From Egbenema bharatensis (GTDB taxonomy: Bacteria > Cyanobacteriota > Cyanobacteriia > Elainellales > Elainellaceae), in assembly GCF_048077055.1 (NCBI RefSeq), contig NZ_CP182236.1, positions 3,286,001-3,350,000 on the forward strand: a stretch of DNA of 64,000 bases, in the 5' to 3' direction. The translations under genes and the position numbers were made by a program. A model generated the notes under the pieces. That model saw nothing but the letters and a program-made list of their open reading frames with translations, did no database searches and was not told the origin of the DNA. Of this stretch, positions 9,050 to 17,175 are shown one piece after another. Each line of letters opens with the position of its first letter. Position 1 is the first letter of the stretch.

Positions 9050-9514
9050 CTACTGGAACCCAATGTGAGCGATCGCCCCCAGATATTCGTAGTAGGTGAT
9101 TTGTCCATCTCCATCGCGATCGATTTTGCGAAGGATAGCTTCAATCTGGGTGGTGTTGAGGGGTAAAACCAACTGATCAGCAATATTGATTGCTTCTTCC
9201 AGCGAAAGTAACCCATTCCGGTCAAGATCCAATTCTTGGAACCGTTTGAGGATATGGAAGTTTGGCTCCAGTACAGCAACGAACTCTTCAAACTCAACGC
9301 ATCCATCCTGATCGGTATCTGCCGCAACGAACTTGTCGATCAGGCGAGCTTTCTCCTTCGCCAGCGCAAAGTTGAGGTATTCCTCCAATTCGATTTTGCC
9401 GTCCTCGTTGGAGTCGAGGCGAACAAATGCTTCGATCAGTGACGACAGCTTTTCCTCAGGAAATAAGGCTTTTATGTCCTCAGATACTTCAAACTTTAAT
9501 TTGCCGATGGTCAT
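9050..9514 (-). CDS. Four-EF-hand calcium-binding protein
   Basis: A soluble 154-residue calmodulin-like protein with four canonical 12-residue EF-hand loops at about residues 34-45 (DSNEDGKIELEE), 66-77 (DTDQDGCVEFEE), 96-107 (DLDRNGLLSLEE) and 132-143 (DRDGDGQITYYE). Each loop has Asp at position 1, Gly at 6 and Glu at 12, so all four should bind Ca2+. The N-terminus adds about 20 residues with no signal peptide, so it acts in the cytoplasm. The start at 9514 has gggagg upstream. It lies 38 bp upstream of the isomerase-like gene and downstream of phosphoketolase, suggesting calcium control of central carbon enzymes. It is twice the length of the two-EF-hand sensor known in heterocystous cyanobacteria. 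Confidence 0.92.
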   Translation of the reverse strand: MTIGKLKFEVSEDIKALFPEEKLSSLIEAFVRLDSNEDGKIELEEYLNFALAKEKARLIDKFVAADTDQDGCVEFEEFVAVLEPNFHILKRFQELDLDRNGLLSLEEAINIADQLVLPLNTTQIEAILRKIDRDGDGQITYYEYLGAIAHIGFQ

Positions 9515-9634
9515 ACATCTAAACCTCCCGTTCAGAATTGCGAGAACACGCGATTGTCACCTCGGTTTAATAGGTTGACAGCAGCATGGTTAAGCCACAG
9601 GCTGCTTTAACTTCAATGCTGATAATCCTGCATA

Positions 9635-9733
9635 CTACTTCCAGCATTTTTGCTCGATCGCACCTTGGACAGTGGCATCCATGCGGTTGAGGGCAGTGGC
9701 GATCGTCTCATTCACGTTCTTAACCGCTCTCAT
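9635..9733 (-). CDS. Possible 32-residue ORF in xfp / EF-hand gap
   Basis: The 315-bp gap between phosphoketolase and the EF-hand gene contains one minus-strand ATG ORF reading MRAVKNVNETIATAL followed by NRMDATVQGAIEQKCWK. It is short and lacks a convincing ribosome binding site, but has an amphipathic, protein-like composition. It may be a real microprotein, a remnant of a lost gene, or chance. Nothing else coding is visible in the gap. Confidence 0.2.
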   Translation of the reverse strand: MRAVKNVNETIATALNRMDATVQGAIEQKCWK

Positions 9734-9788
9734 GAATGAACTGGAGCATCCCGTAGTCCTATCATTTCAAACAACTGGAAACTACGTA

Positions 9789-9817
9789 AAGAGGTGCAGG
9801 ATACACCCACACCTCTT
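9789..9817 (-). terminator. Hairpin downstream of phosphoketolase
   Basis: An 8-bp inverted repeat (AAGAGGTG / CACCTCTT) with a 13-base loop lies 13 bases after the xfp stop codon. There is no long T-run after it on the minus strand, so it may attenuate rather than end transcription into the EF-hand gene. Confidence 0.4.
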
Positions 9818-9829
9818 CTTAAGCATGAA

Positions 9830-12229
9830 TTAATATGGCCATGTCCAGTGACTGATTTCATCCCTGTCTGTGCCCTGTTCATAGGCATAGGCGCAGTGAT
9901 TGATAATGGCGTTCTTCATCCGTTCCCGGACATGGGCACCCCTGGAGCCGAGCGTAGGAACGCGATCGATCACATCGATGACTAGATTAAATCGATCGAT
10001 CTGGTTATTGATTGCCAGTTCCAACGGTGTGTTGATATTGCCCTTCTCCTTGTAACCCCGCACATGAATGCGATCTTGATTGGAACGGCGATAACACAGC
10101 TTGTGAATCAACCAGGGATAGCCGTGGAAGTTGAACATCACAGGCTTATCCGGGGTAAACAGCGTGTCAAACTCACGGTTGGATAAACCATGCGGATGCT
10201 CGGCATCGGGCTGCAGTGTCATTAGATCCACCACATTGATGAATCGCACCTTCAACTCCGGAAACTCTTCCCGCAGAATGGCTGTTGCTGCCAATGCCTC
10301 TTTAGTGGGAATGTCTCCACAGCAAGCCATGACCAGATCGGGTTCATCCGGTTCTGTCCCACAATCATCGTTGCTGGCCCAGTCCCAGATGCCAATTCCC
10401 TTCGTGCAGTGCTGAATCGCCTCTTCCATATTGAGGTACTGCAAGTGCAGCTGTTTATCTGAGACGATGATATTGGTGTAGTCAGTGCTGCGTAAGCAAT
10501 GATCGGCCACCGAGAGCAGACAGTTGGCATCCGGCGGGAAATAGATGCGAACCACTTCCGCACTCTTGTTCGTCACCAGATCCACGAATCCCGGATCTTG
10601 GTGAGAGAAGCCGTTGTGATCTTGCCGCCACACCGTAGAGGAAAGCAGCACATTCCAGGATGAAACCGGAGCACGCCACGGAATCTCACGCTTGCTGATG
10701 TCCAACCACTTGGCGTGTTGGTTAAACATGGAATCAATCACATGGGCAAAGGCTTCATAGGTGTGGAAGAAGCCGTGTCGCCCGGAGAGCAGGTAGCCCT
10801 CCATGCAGCCCAGCAGCGTGTGTTCACTCAGCATCTCCATCACCCGGCCATCGGTAGACAGTTCGCTGCCATCAGCATCCTCTGGCCTGATTTCTGCCAG
10901 CCACACCTTCTTGCTGACCTCATAGACCGCTTGCAGTCGGTTTGATGCCGTTTCATCAGGGCCAAACATGCGGAAGTTGGTCATGTTGTTTTTCATGATG
11001 TCCCGCAGAAATGCCCCCAAGGGGCGCGTGTTTTCGGCTTCGACCTGAGCCGGTTGCGGCACATTCACAGCATAGTTCCGAAAATCGGGCATATTTAACT
11101 GCCGACGCAGCAAGCCACCATTGGCGATCGGGTTGGCTCCCATACGACGGGTGCCGGTTGGAGGCAGTTCCTTCAGGGCGGGAATCAACGTACCGTTGTC
11201 ATCAAATAACTCTTCCGGCTTGTAGCTCCGCAGCCAATCTTCCAGAATTTGCATGTGTCCAGGGTTATTGTGCATCCCCGACAACGGCACCTGGTGCGAT
11301 CGCCAGAAGTCCTCGGTTTTATGCCCATCCACAGAGGCAGGCCCCGTCCAGCCCTTGGGCGATCGCAGCACGATCATTGGCCACTTGGGACGTTTTGACA
11401 CCCCATTAGTCCGGGCTTCCTGCTGAATCTCTTTGATTTCGGCAACTACCGTGTCCAGCGTTGCTGCCATCAGTTGGTGCATAGTTTCTGGATCGCTACC
11501 TTCGACAAAGTAGGGCTTGTAGCCATACCCTTTGAACAAATCCTCCAGTTCGTCGTGATCAATCCGCGCCAGAATCGTCGGGTTGGCGATCTTATACCCG
11601 TTCAGGTGCAGAATCGGCAACACTGCCCCATCCCTTGCCGGATTGAGGAACTTGTTCGTATGCCATGCAGTTGCTAAAGGCCCCGTCTCGGCTTCTCCGT
11701 CTCCCACCACACAGGCAACGATCGTCTCTGGGTTATCAAAGGCAATCCCATAGGCATGAGACAGGCTATAGCCCAGTTCCCCGCCTTCATGAATGGAACC
11801 CGGTGTTTCGGGGGTGCAATGGCTACCAATACCGCCCGGAAAAGAAAACTGCTTGAAGAACTTCTTCAACCCCTCGGCATCTTCGCTTTTGTCGGGGTAA
11901 ACCTCTGAATAGCTTCCCTCTAGGTAGACCGGAGCCAGCACGCCAGGCGCACCGTGTCCCGGCCCGGCGACATAGATCACGCTCTGGTCATGTTTTTTAA
12001 TAATCCGATTGAGATGGGTATAGATAAAGCTAAGACCAGGACTGGTGCCCCAATGTCCCAGCAACCGCTGCTTCACATGCTCAGGCTTGAGGGGTTCCTT
12101 TAAAAGGGGATTGTCTCTAAGATAAATCATGCCCACTGCCAGATAGTTACAGGCACGCCAGAAGGCATGCATCTTGTGCAGTTCTTCATCTGAAAGTGGT
12201 TTTGTTTGTAGAGGTGTGGCTACAACCAT
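9830..12229 (-). CDS. xfp: Xylulose-5-phosphate/fructose-6-phosphate phosphoketolase
   Basis: Thiamine-diphosphate enzyme of 799 residues, the usual phosphoketolase length. It cleaves xylulose-5-P or fructose-6-P with phosphate to acetyl-phosphate plus glyceraldehyde-3-P or erythrose-4-P. Family signatures are clear: YVAGPGHGAPG near residue 85, FSFPGGIGSHCTPETPGS, SLSHAYGIAFDNP, the ThDP-binding VVGDGEAETGPLATAW, and a C-terminal half with HGFFHTYEAF and VSSWNVLLSS. It is the first gene of the minus-strand fermentation block, upstream of the EF-hand, isomerase-like, ldhA and glgP genes. With glgP and an isomerase it would turn glycogen into acetyl-phosphate. No acetate kinase gene is beside it in this window. 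Confidence 0.97.
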   Translation of the reverse strand: MVVATPLQTKPLSDEELHKMHAFWRACNYLAVGMIYLRDNPLLKEPLKPEHVKQRLLGHWGTSPGLSFIYTHLNRIIKKHDQSVIYVAGPGHGAPGVLAPVYLEGSYSEVYPDKSEDAEGLKKFFKQFSFPGGIGSHCTPETPGSIHEGGELGYSLSHAYGIAFDNPETIVACVVGDGEAETGPLATAWHTNKFLNPARDGAVLPILHLNGYKIANPTILARIDHDELEDLFKGYGYKPYFVEGSDPETMHQLMAATLDTVVAEIKEIQQEARTNGVSKRPKWPMIVLRSPKGWTGPASVDGHKTEDFWRSHQVPLSGMHNNPGHMQILEDWLRSYKPEELFDDNGTLIPALKELPPTGTRRMGANPIANGGLLRRQLNMPDFRNYAVNVPQPAQVEAENTRPLGAFLRDIMKNNMTNFRMFGPDETASNRLQAVYEVSKKVWLAEIRPEDADGSELSTDGRVMEMLSEHTLLGCMEGYLLSGRHGFFHTYEAFAHVIDSMFNQHAKWLDISKREIPWRAPVSSWNVLLSSTVWRQDHNGFSHQDPGFVDLVTNKSAEVVRIYFPPDANCLLSVADHCLRSTDYTNIIVSDKQLHLQYLNMEEAIQHCTKGIGIWDWASNDDCGTEPDEPDLVMACCGDIPTKEALAATAILREEFPELKVRFINVVDLMTLQPDAEHPHGLSNREFDTLFTPDKPVMFNFHGYPWLIHKLCYRRSNQDRIHVRGYKEKGNINTPLELAINNQIDRFNLVIDVIDRVPTLGSRGAHVRERMKNAIINHCAYAYEQGTDRDEISHWTWPY

Positions 12230-12370
12230 AATTAAGAATTTCCTGCATCTATTTTTGATTGATCAAACAACTTTGCTTGTCCTGGCTAAATCTGTACAAA
12301 AAGTTTCTTTTCGCTTTAGCCCTGAGGGATCTGCAATAAAATGGCATCCAATCTTTGAAGAAATCTGCTG

Positions 12371-12425
12371 TAAGGGCACACTGCTGTACGCCTCCTACCG
12401 GGTACGTTATTTTCCGCCTACCCCG
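12371..12425 (-). repeat. Dispersed repeat family R3, copy 1
   Basis: The minus strand reads ggggtaggcggaaaataacg then tacccggtaggaggcgtac, matching a second copy in the opposite orientation at 51983-52046. It occupies part of the 448-bp gap upstream of xfp. Apart from this repeat and the 17-bp motif at 12484, nothing else is seen in the gap. Confidence 0.6.
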
Positions 12426-12483
12426 AAGCCGTGGAACATTGAGTTAGCTACCTTGTGATGATGAAGGAAGCTAACAGTCTGAT

Positions 12484-12500
12484 CTATCAAAAAACGGCAA
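12484..12500 (+). promoter_or_regulatory. CTATC-n-ACGGCAA motif, copy A
   Basis: CTATCAAAAAACGGCAA, one of four near-identical 17-mers in intergenic DNA (others at 13445, 16472 and 19165). It lies 254 bp upstream of xfp, in reverse orientation to that gene. Candidate binding site for a transcription factor, unproven. Confidence 0.45.
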
Positions 12501-12677
12501 GATTTGAACTCAAAATCGTCCCTTTAGTACAGTTAAAAGAGCACGATCGAAAGATAAACTTAAGAAATTTAGAAGATAAGGTTAAGAAGGTCAGAAGACA
12601 AGGTTAAGAAAGCAGGAGAGAGACTTAAGCGTTATTTCAGTACAGAAAATGCGTGAAGGAATAAAAATTTAGTTACT

Positions 12678-13262
12678 TTAATCGGGGTTTTGCAGCGTGA
12701 GCGTGTACGCTCCTCCACCGCCTGCCGTGGCACTCGTAACCAGAATATTGTAAGTTCCAGTCATTGGCAAATTCATGCGAATTAAGGCATTCGCCACATC
12801 AGCCTGTTCAGGTTGTTGAGCAATAATTTCCCCATTAGGAGCGAGCAGAACCACCACAGGATTAATCAGTAAGGAACCCGTTTGTAACTGACCGGGAGTT
12901 CGACTTCTAGACGAGCCTCCCACCAAATTGATGCGCACCAACTGCCCTTCTTCTCCTTCAAAGCGATAGATCGAAAATCGTCTGCCTGCATGGCGAAGGC
13001 TGCTCACATTCAATGCACCATTAACCCTGTCACCATACTCCAAGGTTGAGGCATTGGACAGGTGATCAGCACCGGGAAGTTCCTCGGTTGTCAGTTGGGC
13101 TTGCGCGAGTCTAATTTCGTTGGGATGAATCTGACTTGCCCAGGCTGAAGGGACGATCGCATAGCTCGACAGCACCAAACTGGCTCCCAGGATGAAACGA
13201 GCAGCACCTGGATAGAATTTGATAGAACTGGAACTTGAACGAAACATTGGTCGCATCACCAT
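12678..13262 (-). CDS. Secreted protein with PPC-like beta-sandwich domain
   Basis: A 194-residue protein with an N-terminal export signal: basic start, hydrophobic stretch FILGASLVLSSYAIV, and probable cleavage after AWA near residue 42. The remainder resembles bacterial pre-peptidase C-terminal (PPC) domains: GDRVNGAL, a central YRFEGEEGQLVRINL, NPVVVLLAPNGEIIAQ and the closing GTYNILVTS with YTLTLQNP. Such domains are usually attached to secreted enzymes; here it stands alone, so it is probably an extracellular or periplasmic binding or adhesion module. The start could be at any of the three early methionines. A CTATC-ACGGCAA motif lies about 183 bp upstream. Function unknown. Confidence 0.75.
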   Translation of the reverse strand: MVMRPMFRSSSSSIKFYPGAARFILGASLVLSSYAIVPSAWASQIHPNEIRLAQAQLTTEELPGADHLSNASTLEYGDRVNGALNVSSLRHAGRRFSIYRFEGEEGQLVRINLVGGSSRSRTPGQLQTGSLLINPVVVLLAPNGEIIAQQPEQADVANALIRMNLPMTGTYNILVTSATAGGGGAYTLTLQNPD

Positions 13263-13444
13263 TTTGTCACCCTATTTCTAAACATCAGTTGCCTCTGCCT
13301 CGATCGCATCCATTGCTCAACAATCGCTCCCAGGGCTGTTTTCGGGAACAGAGACAGCAACGGACGCAAAAACAGCACCAGCAGCAGCAGCACGCTAAAG
13401 ACAACTATAGAGTTATTCATCGTAGTAGAGGTGAACGACGAGTG

Positions 13445-13461
13445 CTATCAAGAAACGGCAA
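13445..13461 (+). promoter_or_regulatory. CTATC-n-ACGGCAA motif, copy B
   Basis: CTATCAAGAAACGGCAA, in the 658-bp gap between the secreted PPC protein (183 bp downstream, opposite strand) and the small secreted peptide gene at 13921. No other recognisable element was found in that gap, which is otherwise AT-rich and non-coding. Confidence 0.45.
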
Positions 13462-13920
13462 ATTTTTTCAGCTAAAGTGCATTTCTGGTGGGAAACCCAT
13501 TTGGCTCACAAAGTCTGGAATCCGTTAGGAGATAGAGTCAGTCATTTAGGTCATCTACATGAGGAATTCATTTCCTACATTGATTAAGACTTTCAATAGC
13601 TGTACTGCCTCTATTTAACAGCCACTTAATTCAGCCCGTCACAAATCGATAAGATTCATTCTGGCAAAAATCGAGGTTTTCGAGCTATTATAATAGCCAG
13701 GCTTACATTACGTCAGAAAAGCCAATTTCAATAAATTAAAACGAACATTTGATAAGCGATTTCCAGAAGAAAGGTAATGCACTTTCTTTTTCGCAAACAC
13801 TTGCAAATATTCATCAGTTTTTGATGAATTGAGCACAGGAATTTGCTTGGCAAACATGAAGTAAATTGTTGAGCCTGCATTCTATTACTGTTTAAAGTTT
13901 TGGAAAACAAGGGGAATTTT

Positions 13921-14070
13921 ATGAAAAATCTATCATTGTTTTTAGTTACTCTTTTAACGATGTCACTGGTTGTTTCTACGGGCAGCGTTCTTGCAGCAGG
14001 AGGTGGTTTTTGTCGTTCGGTTCAACCATCATCTGAGGTATGCCAGCAATTTGAAGGTATGAAGAGGTAA
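13921..14070 (+). CDS. Small secreted cysteine-containing peptide
   Basis: A 49-residue ORF starting at an ATG with AAGGGGA seven bases upstream. Residues 1-25 form a textbook signal peptide (MKNLSLFLVTLLTMSLVVST, then GSVLAA), leaving a mature peptide of about 23 residues with two cysteines (GGGFCRSVQ and EVCQQFEG) that could form a disulfide. It stands alone between divergent neighbours. The signal-peptide quality and strong ribosome binding site argue for a real gene; no family was recognised. An extracellular signal or structural peptide is possible, but this is speculation. Confidence 0.5.
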   Translation: MKNLSLFLVTLLTMSLVVSTGSVLAAGGGFCRSVQPSSEVCQQFEGMKR

Positions 14071-14293
14071 CAGTTATTGAATATGGTTCCAGGGTAGTTC
14101 TTAGGGCGGAGAAGATTCAATTTTTCTAATCTTCTGCACATCTACCGGCAAACCAGACGAAATGATGCTCGCAGCGGTGTTGCACCATGCAATTAAACAA
14201 TAATTGCTAGCAAACAATCCGTTGCGAGTTTTTGAGTTGCTGGATTAGTAAACCCGACGTACATCATTTGGTTGTGTTCCAAATTGTAAAAGA

Positions 14294-14956
14294 TTAATCT
14301 TTGCTGTATAAACCGACCAGACGAGCAATGAAAACCGCCGGATACATTACACCCACCATTCCTTCCAGGTTGGCTAGAACTCTGGCAATTTCACTGGCGG
14401 GAGAGATATCTCCATACCCGACTGTGGTGAGCGTTGTGAAACTGAAATGCGCCAGATCGGAGCGACTGATACTTTTTGATGGAGCAGTGAACGAATTTGC
14501 ATCAAAACTGTAAACAATATTGTACATTTCGAGCCAAAGAAATCCAAACAGAAAGTAGACGCAAATTCCTCCTTTAATCATATCGGCTGTAACTTGTTCA
14601 GCGATCGCCAATTCCCGCAAAATCAAGTAGATTGATAGCGCGAAAAATGCCATCAGGATGCCTGTACTGAGAACTTCAAATACTGGACTGAGATGCCGTA
14701 AAGCAGAGGTCAAATAGTTTAGAACTTTCAGCACCATTGCTAAAACGAGCAAACCAATATGCAGCCTCAGTGCCCTTTTACTGTGCTGAATTTGGTAGAT
14801 AACGATGACAATGACTCCCAAAAAAAGGAAAAAAAGAATGACATTGCCGATCGCCCAATCTACTAAAAACGGTGAAGAGAGATACATCAAAATTAAGAGA
14901 GTCAGGAGGCGATTGTATTTATCTTCTACCGCACGAATTAGGTCACGTAGTCGCAT
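14294..14956 (-). CDS. Potassium channel family membrane protein
   Basis: A 220-residue membrane protein with about five to six hydrophobic segments and the K+ selectivity filter TLTTVGYGDISP near residue 185, followed by a last pore-lining helix (MVGVMYPAVFIARLVGLY). It has no cytoplasmic RCK or cyclic-nucleotide domain, so gating must come from the membrane part. It lies 39 bp downstream of the polyphosphate kinase 2 gene on the same strand, suggesting co-transcription and a link between phosphate/energy status and K+ balance; the link is inference. It acts in the plasma membrane. Confidence 0.88.
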   Translation of the reverse strand: MRLRDLIRAVEDKYNRLLTLLILMYLSSPFLVDWAIGNVILFFLFLGVIVIVIYQIQHSKRALRLHIGLLVLAMVLKVLNYLTSALRHLSPVFEVLSTGILMAFFALSIYLILRELAIAEQVTADMIKGGICVYFLFGFLWLEMYNIVYSFDANSFTAPSKSISRSDLAHFSFTTLTTVGYGDISPASEIARVLANLEGMVGVMYPAVFIARLVGLYSKD

Positions 14957-14995
14957 GGCTCATACCATCTCGAGATCGCAGCTTGTAGGCATTAT

Positions 14996-15892
14996 TTACT
15001 CTCCCTCGTTTTCTAGCAGTTCTTTGGCTTTTAGCAAAGATTGCCGGTGTTCTTCGGTCACAGTTGGGTATGCCAGCCCCAATGATTCCAGCGTCATGTA
15101 AATCACTGCCCCCACAGCAAGACGGGTAAACCATTTGCGATCGGCAGGAATAACGTACCAGGGTGCCCATTCGGTACTGGTATTGTTAAACACATCTTCA
15201 TAGGCATTCATGTAGTCATTCCAGAAACCGCGTTCCTTCGCATCATTTTCCGAAAACTTCCAGTTCTTTTCGGGGCGATCAATCCGTTCCAAAAATCGTT
15301 TCTTCTGTTCCACTTTCGACACGTTCAAAAAGAACTTCAGCACAATAATACCGTTGTCTACCAGATATTTCTCAAAGTTGTTAATCTGTTCAAATCGCTG
15401 CTGCCAGATCTTTTTGGTTTTGGCTTCCGGAGGAAGCTGCTGTCGTTCCATCAAGGCTTCATGAACCCGCACTACCAAAACTTCTTCGTAGTAGGAGCGG
15501 TTGAAGATGCCAATCCGTCCTCGCTCTGGTAACGCCTTAAAGTATCGCCACAGATAGTCGTGATCGAGTTCTTCCGCCGAGGGAACTTTGAAGCTGAACA
15601 CCTGGCATCCCTGCGGATTTAACCCGGACATCACGTGCTTGATCGTGCCATCCTTTCCCGCTGCATCCATTGCCTGGAGGTTAATCAACAGTCCATAGTT
15701 GTTCTGAGCATAGAGCTTATCTTGCAACTCTGCCATTCTGCCAATGCCGGTTTGTAGCAGGGCATTAGCATCTTCTTTGGTGATATAGTCTGGCTTGAAA
15801 CTGGGATTGTAATCTTTCTTAAGCGAAATTTTTCTGCCCGGCGGCACGATGAGAGACTGCAAGAACTCCTCTTTGTCAATTTTTTTTGCCAT
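14996..15892 (-). CDS. ppk2: Polyphosphate kinase 2 family protein
   Basis: A 298-residue single-domain PPK2 phosphotransferase, moving phosphate between polyphosphate and nucleotides. Conserved features are the P-loop NLQAMDAAGKDGTIKHVMSG near residue 70, the catalytic/lid region IGIFNRSYYEEVLVVRVH near residue 130, and the C-terminal DRPEKNWKFSENDAKER and APWYVIPADRKWF. The length and FNRSYYEEVLVVRVH sequence fit the short single-domain classes that can phosphorylate AMP or ADP; the exact nucleotide preference cannot be read from sequence. The K+ channel gene follows 39 bp later on the same strand. Confidence 0.93.
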   Translation of the reverse strand: MAKKIDKEEFLQSLIVPPGRKISLKKDYNPSFKPDYITKEDANALLQTGIGRMAELQDKLYAQNNYGLLINLQAMDAAGKDGTIKHVMSGLNPQGCQVFSFKVPSAEELDHDYLWRYFKALPERGRIGIFNRSYYEEVLVVRVHEALMERQQLPPEAKTKKIWQQRFEQINNFEKYLVDNGIIVLKFFLNVSKVEQKKRFLERIDRPEKNWKFSENDAKERGFWNDYMNAYEDVFNNTSTEWAPWYVIPADRKWFTRLAVGAVIYMTLESLGLAYPTVTEEHRQSLLKAKELLENEGE

Positions 15893-15915
15893 ACCGCTTT
15901 CCTTTCTATTTTTCT

Positions 15916-16018
15916 AAGAATTGTGAATTAAATAACCTGACCACTGTTCTGCGGCTTTGACTGGGCAGGCAAGATGTCCACCCCACAAGAATTTCAGGTT
16001 ATTCGGTTTGTATTCCTA
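15916..16018 (+). repeat. Dispersed palindromic repeat R1, copy a
   Basis: About 100 bp matching three other copies (38705, 40971, 44456). The core reads gggcaggcaagatgtccacc followed by ccacaagaattt, bounded here by the inverted pair AATAACCTGA (15931) and TCAGGTTATT (15994). It lies upstream of ppk2. Confidence 0.75.
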
Positions 16019-16098
16019 AGCCGGTTTGCGCTGATTTACCAGAGTCATTCCCGTACATATCCAGGGATTTCGCTGGTTGAAACGGCAAGAATAGTAGT

Positions 16099-16319
16099 TT
16101 AACAATCTATTCCCAATGTTTGCTCCAGTGCCTCCAGAACAATATCTGTCATCATCTGAACGCGATAGCATCCACATAAGGAAACCAATCTCTCCAGGTT
16201 CCATCCGTCAGGATTCCGGTACGAGCGACCTTTTCCATTACGGTTTCTGTTCAGGCAGGTTGGGCAATTTCCATTGCGAGCAACAAGCCAAGACCAATCA
16301 GTGATAGGGTTTTGTTCAT
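16099..16319 (-). pseudogene. Remnant of amino-acid ABC transporter substrate-binding protein
   Basis: On the minus strand from 16319 the reading is MNKTLSLIGLGLLLAMEIAQ-PA, an in-frame TGA, then TETVMEKVARTGILTDGTWR followed by DWFPYVD and another stop at 16152. This is the signal peptide and first beta-strand region of a family-3 solute-binding protein (typically ...AETVMEKVxRTGxLTxGT...) with a nonsense mutation at the signal-cleavage site and most of the gene missing. A second scrap in another frame (IVLEALEQTLGID) may follow to 16099. No permease or ATPase gene is adjacent. It is clearly non-functional. Confidence 0.65.
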
Positions 16320-16471
16320 ACTCACGAAAAACTCACAATTTTGCATTACATTCTGAGGCATAGAGCAGCAGAAAATCTTTAATCCCTTGTCAAAGTTGGG
16401 CTAATCTCGATCGCAAGGGCTAGGTAATTCAAATATAGAAAGCAATCATAGAAGTAGAACAGGGAGCATTA

Positions 16472-16488
16472 CTATCAAGACACGGCAA
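16472..16488 (+). promoter_or_regulatory. CTATC-n-ACGGCAA motif, copy C
   Basis: CTATCAAGACACGGCAA, 162 bp upstream of the start codon of the hypothetical gene at 16651 and in the same orientation. Confidence 0.45.
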
Positions 16489-16650
16489 CAAATCTAGAAC
16501 CATAGCACCACTACTGCAACGATACAGCGCATCGCGCATCAATCATTAAGAATTCATGTTATTTCTTTTAGCAATTAGCGATATCAGGAGACGAAACAAG
16601 CAGCAGAGTTTGCCTCCTACCTCTTGTTGAAACCCAAGGACAACAATGGA

Positions 16651-17175
16651 ATGACAGACCAAACAAATGACGGCAATGACGATTATTTAGAGCTTCGGAA
16701 AGAGTTTCTTGCAGGTCGGCAATTTTCCTTAGCTGAAGTAATTGGGCGGGAGGGTGGCTCTTTTTTGAAGGGAGAATCTCCGGTTCCAAAACTGCTACAA
16801 GCAAAAGCGGAAATTAATCTCTTTATCGATCGCAATTTGGTTGATTCATCAGGAGCATTAAAAGCGGTCTTACAAATCCTCGTTGCAACGGATGACGTGG
16901 ATATCAGTCGGCAGCTGAACTCGCCTCTGAATGCTCTGCGTGAATTTCTAGAAACACTTATTCACAATCCTCAACTTTTGTATGAGTTTGTGAAGCAAGT
17001 TGATATTAAATGGGGTCAGTTTTACGGGGAGCGTCCCTATTTTCAGCAGCCTGGACAACTTCCCCATCCAGACGATGAATATACCCATGAATCGGTACAT
17101 CAACAGCTCGTTGAACTTTTGCATAGGCTCAATTCTTATTTGTCAGCATACAGGCTCCCTACAAGCTCCTTCTAA
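16651..17175 (+). CDS. Conserved-looking hypothetical protein
   Basis: A 174-residue soluble protein of unrecognised family. The ATG at 16651 (MTDQTNDGN) is preferred because AAGGA stands ten bases upstream; a TTG at 16624 is possible but weaker. It begins acidic, then carries a helical region with FLKGESPVPKLLQAKAEINL and FIDRNLVDSSGALKAVLQIL, and ends with helices rich in Leu and Gln. No catalytic motif, membrane segment or signal peptide is seen. It overlaps the convergent hydrolase gene by 4 bp at its end. A CTATC-ACGGCAA motif sits upstream. No function is assigned. Confidence 0.7.
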   Translation: MTDQTNDGNDDYLELRKEFLAGRQFSLAEVIGREGGSFLKGESPVPKLLQAKAEINLFIDRNLVDSSGALKAVLQILVATDDVDISRQLNSPLNALREFLETLIHNPQLLYEFVKQVDIKWGQFYGERPYFQQPGQLPHPDDEYTHESVHQQLVELLHRLNSYLSAYRLPTSSF

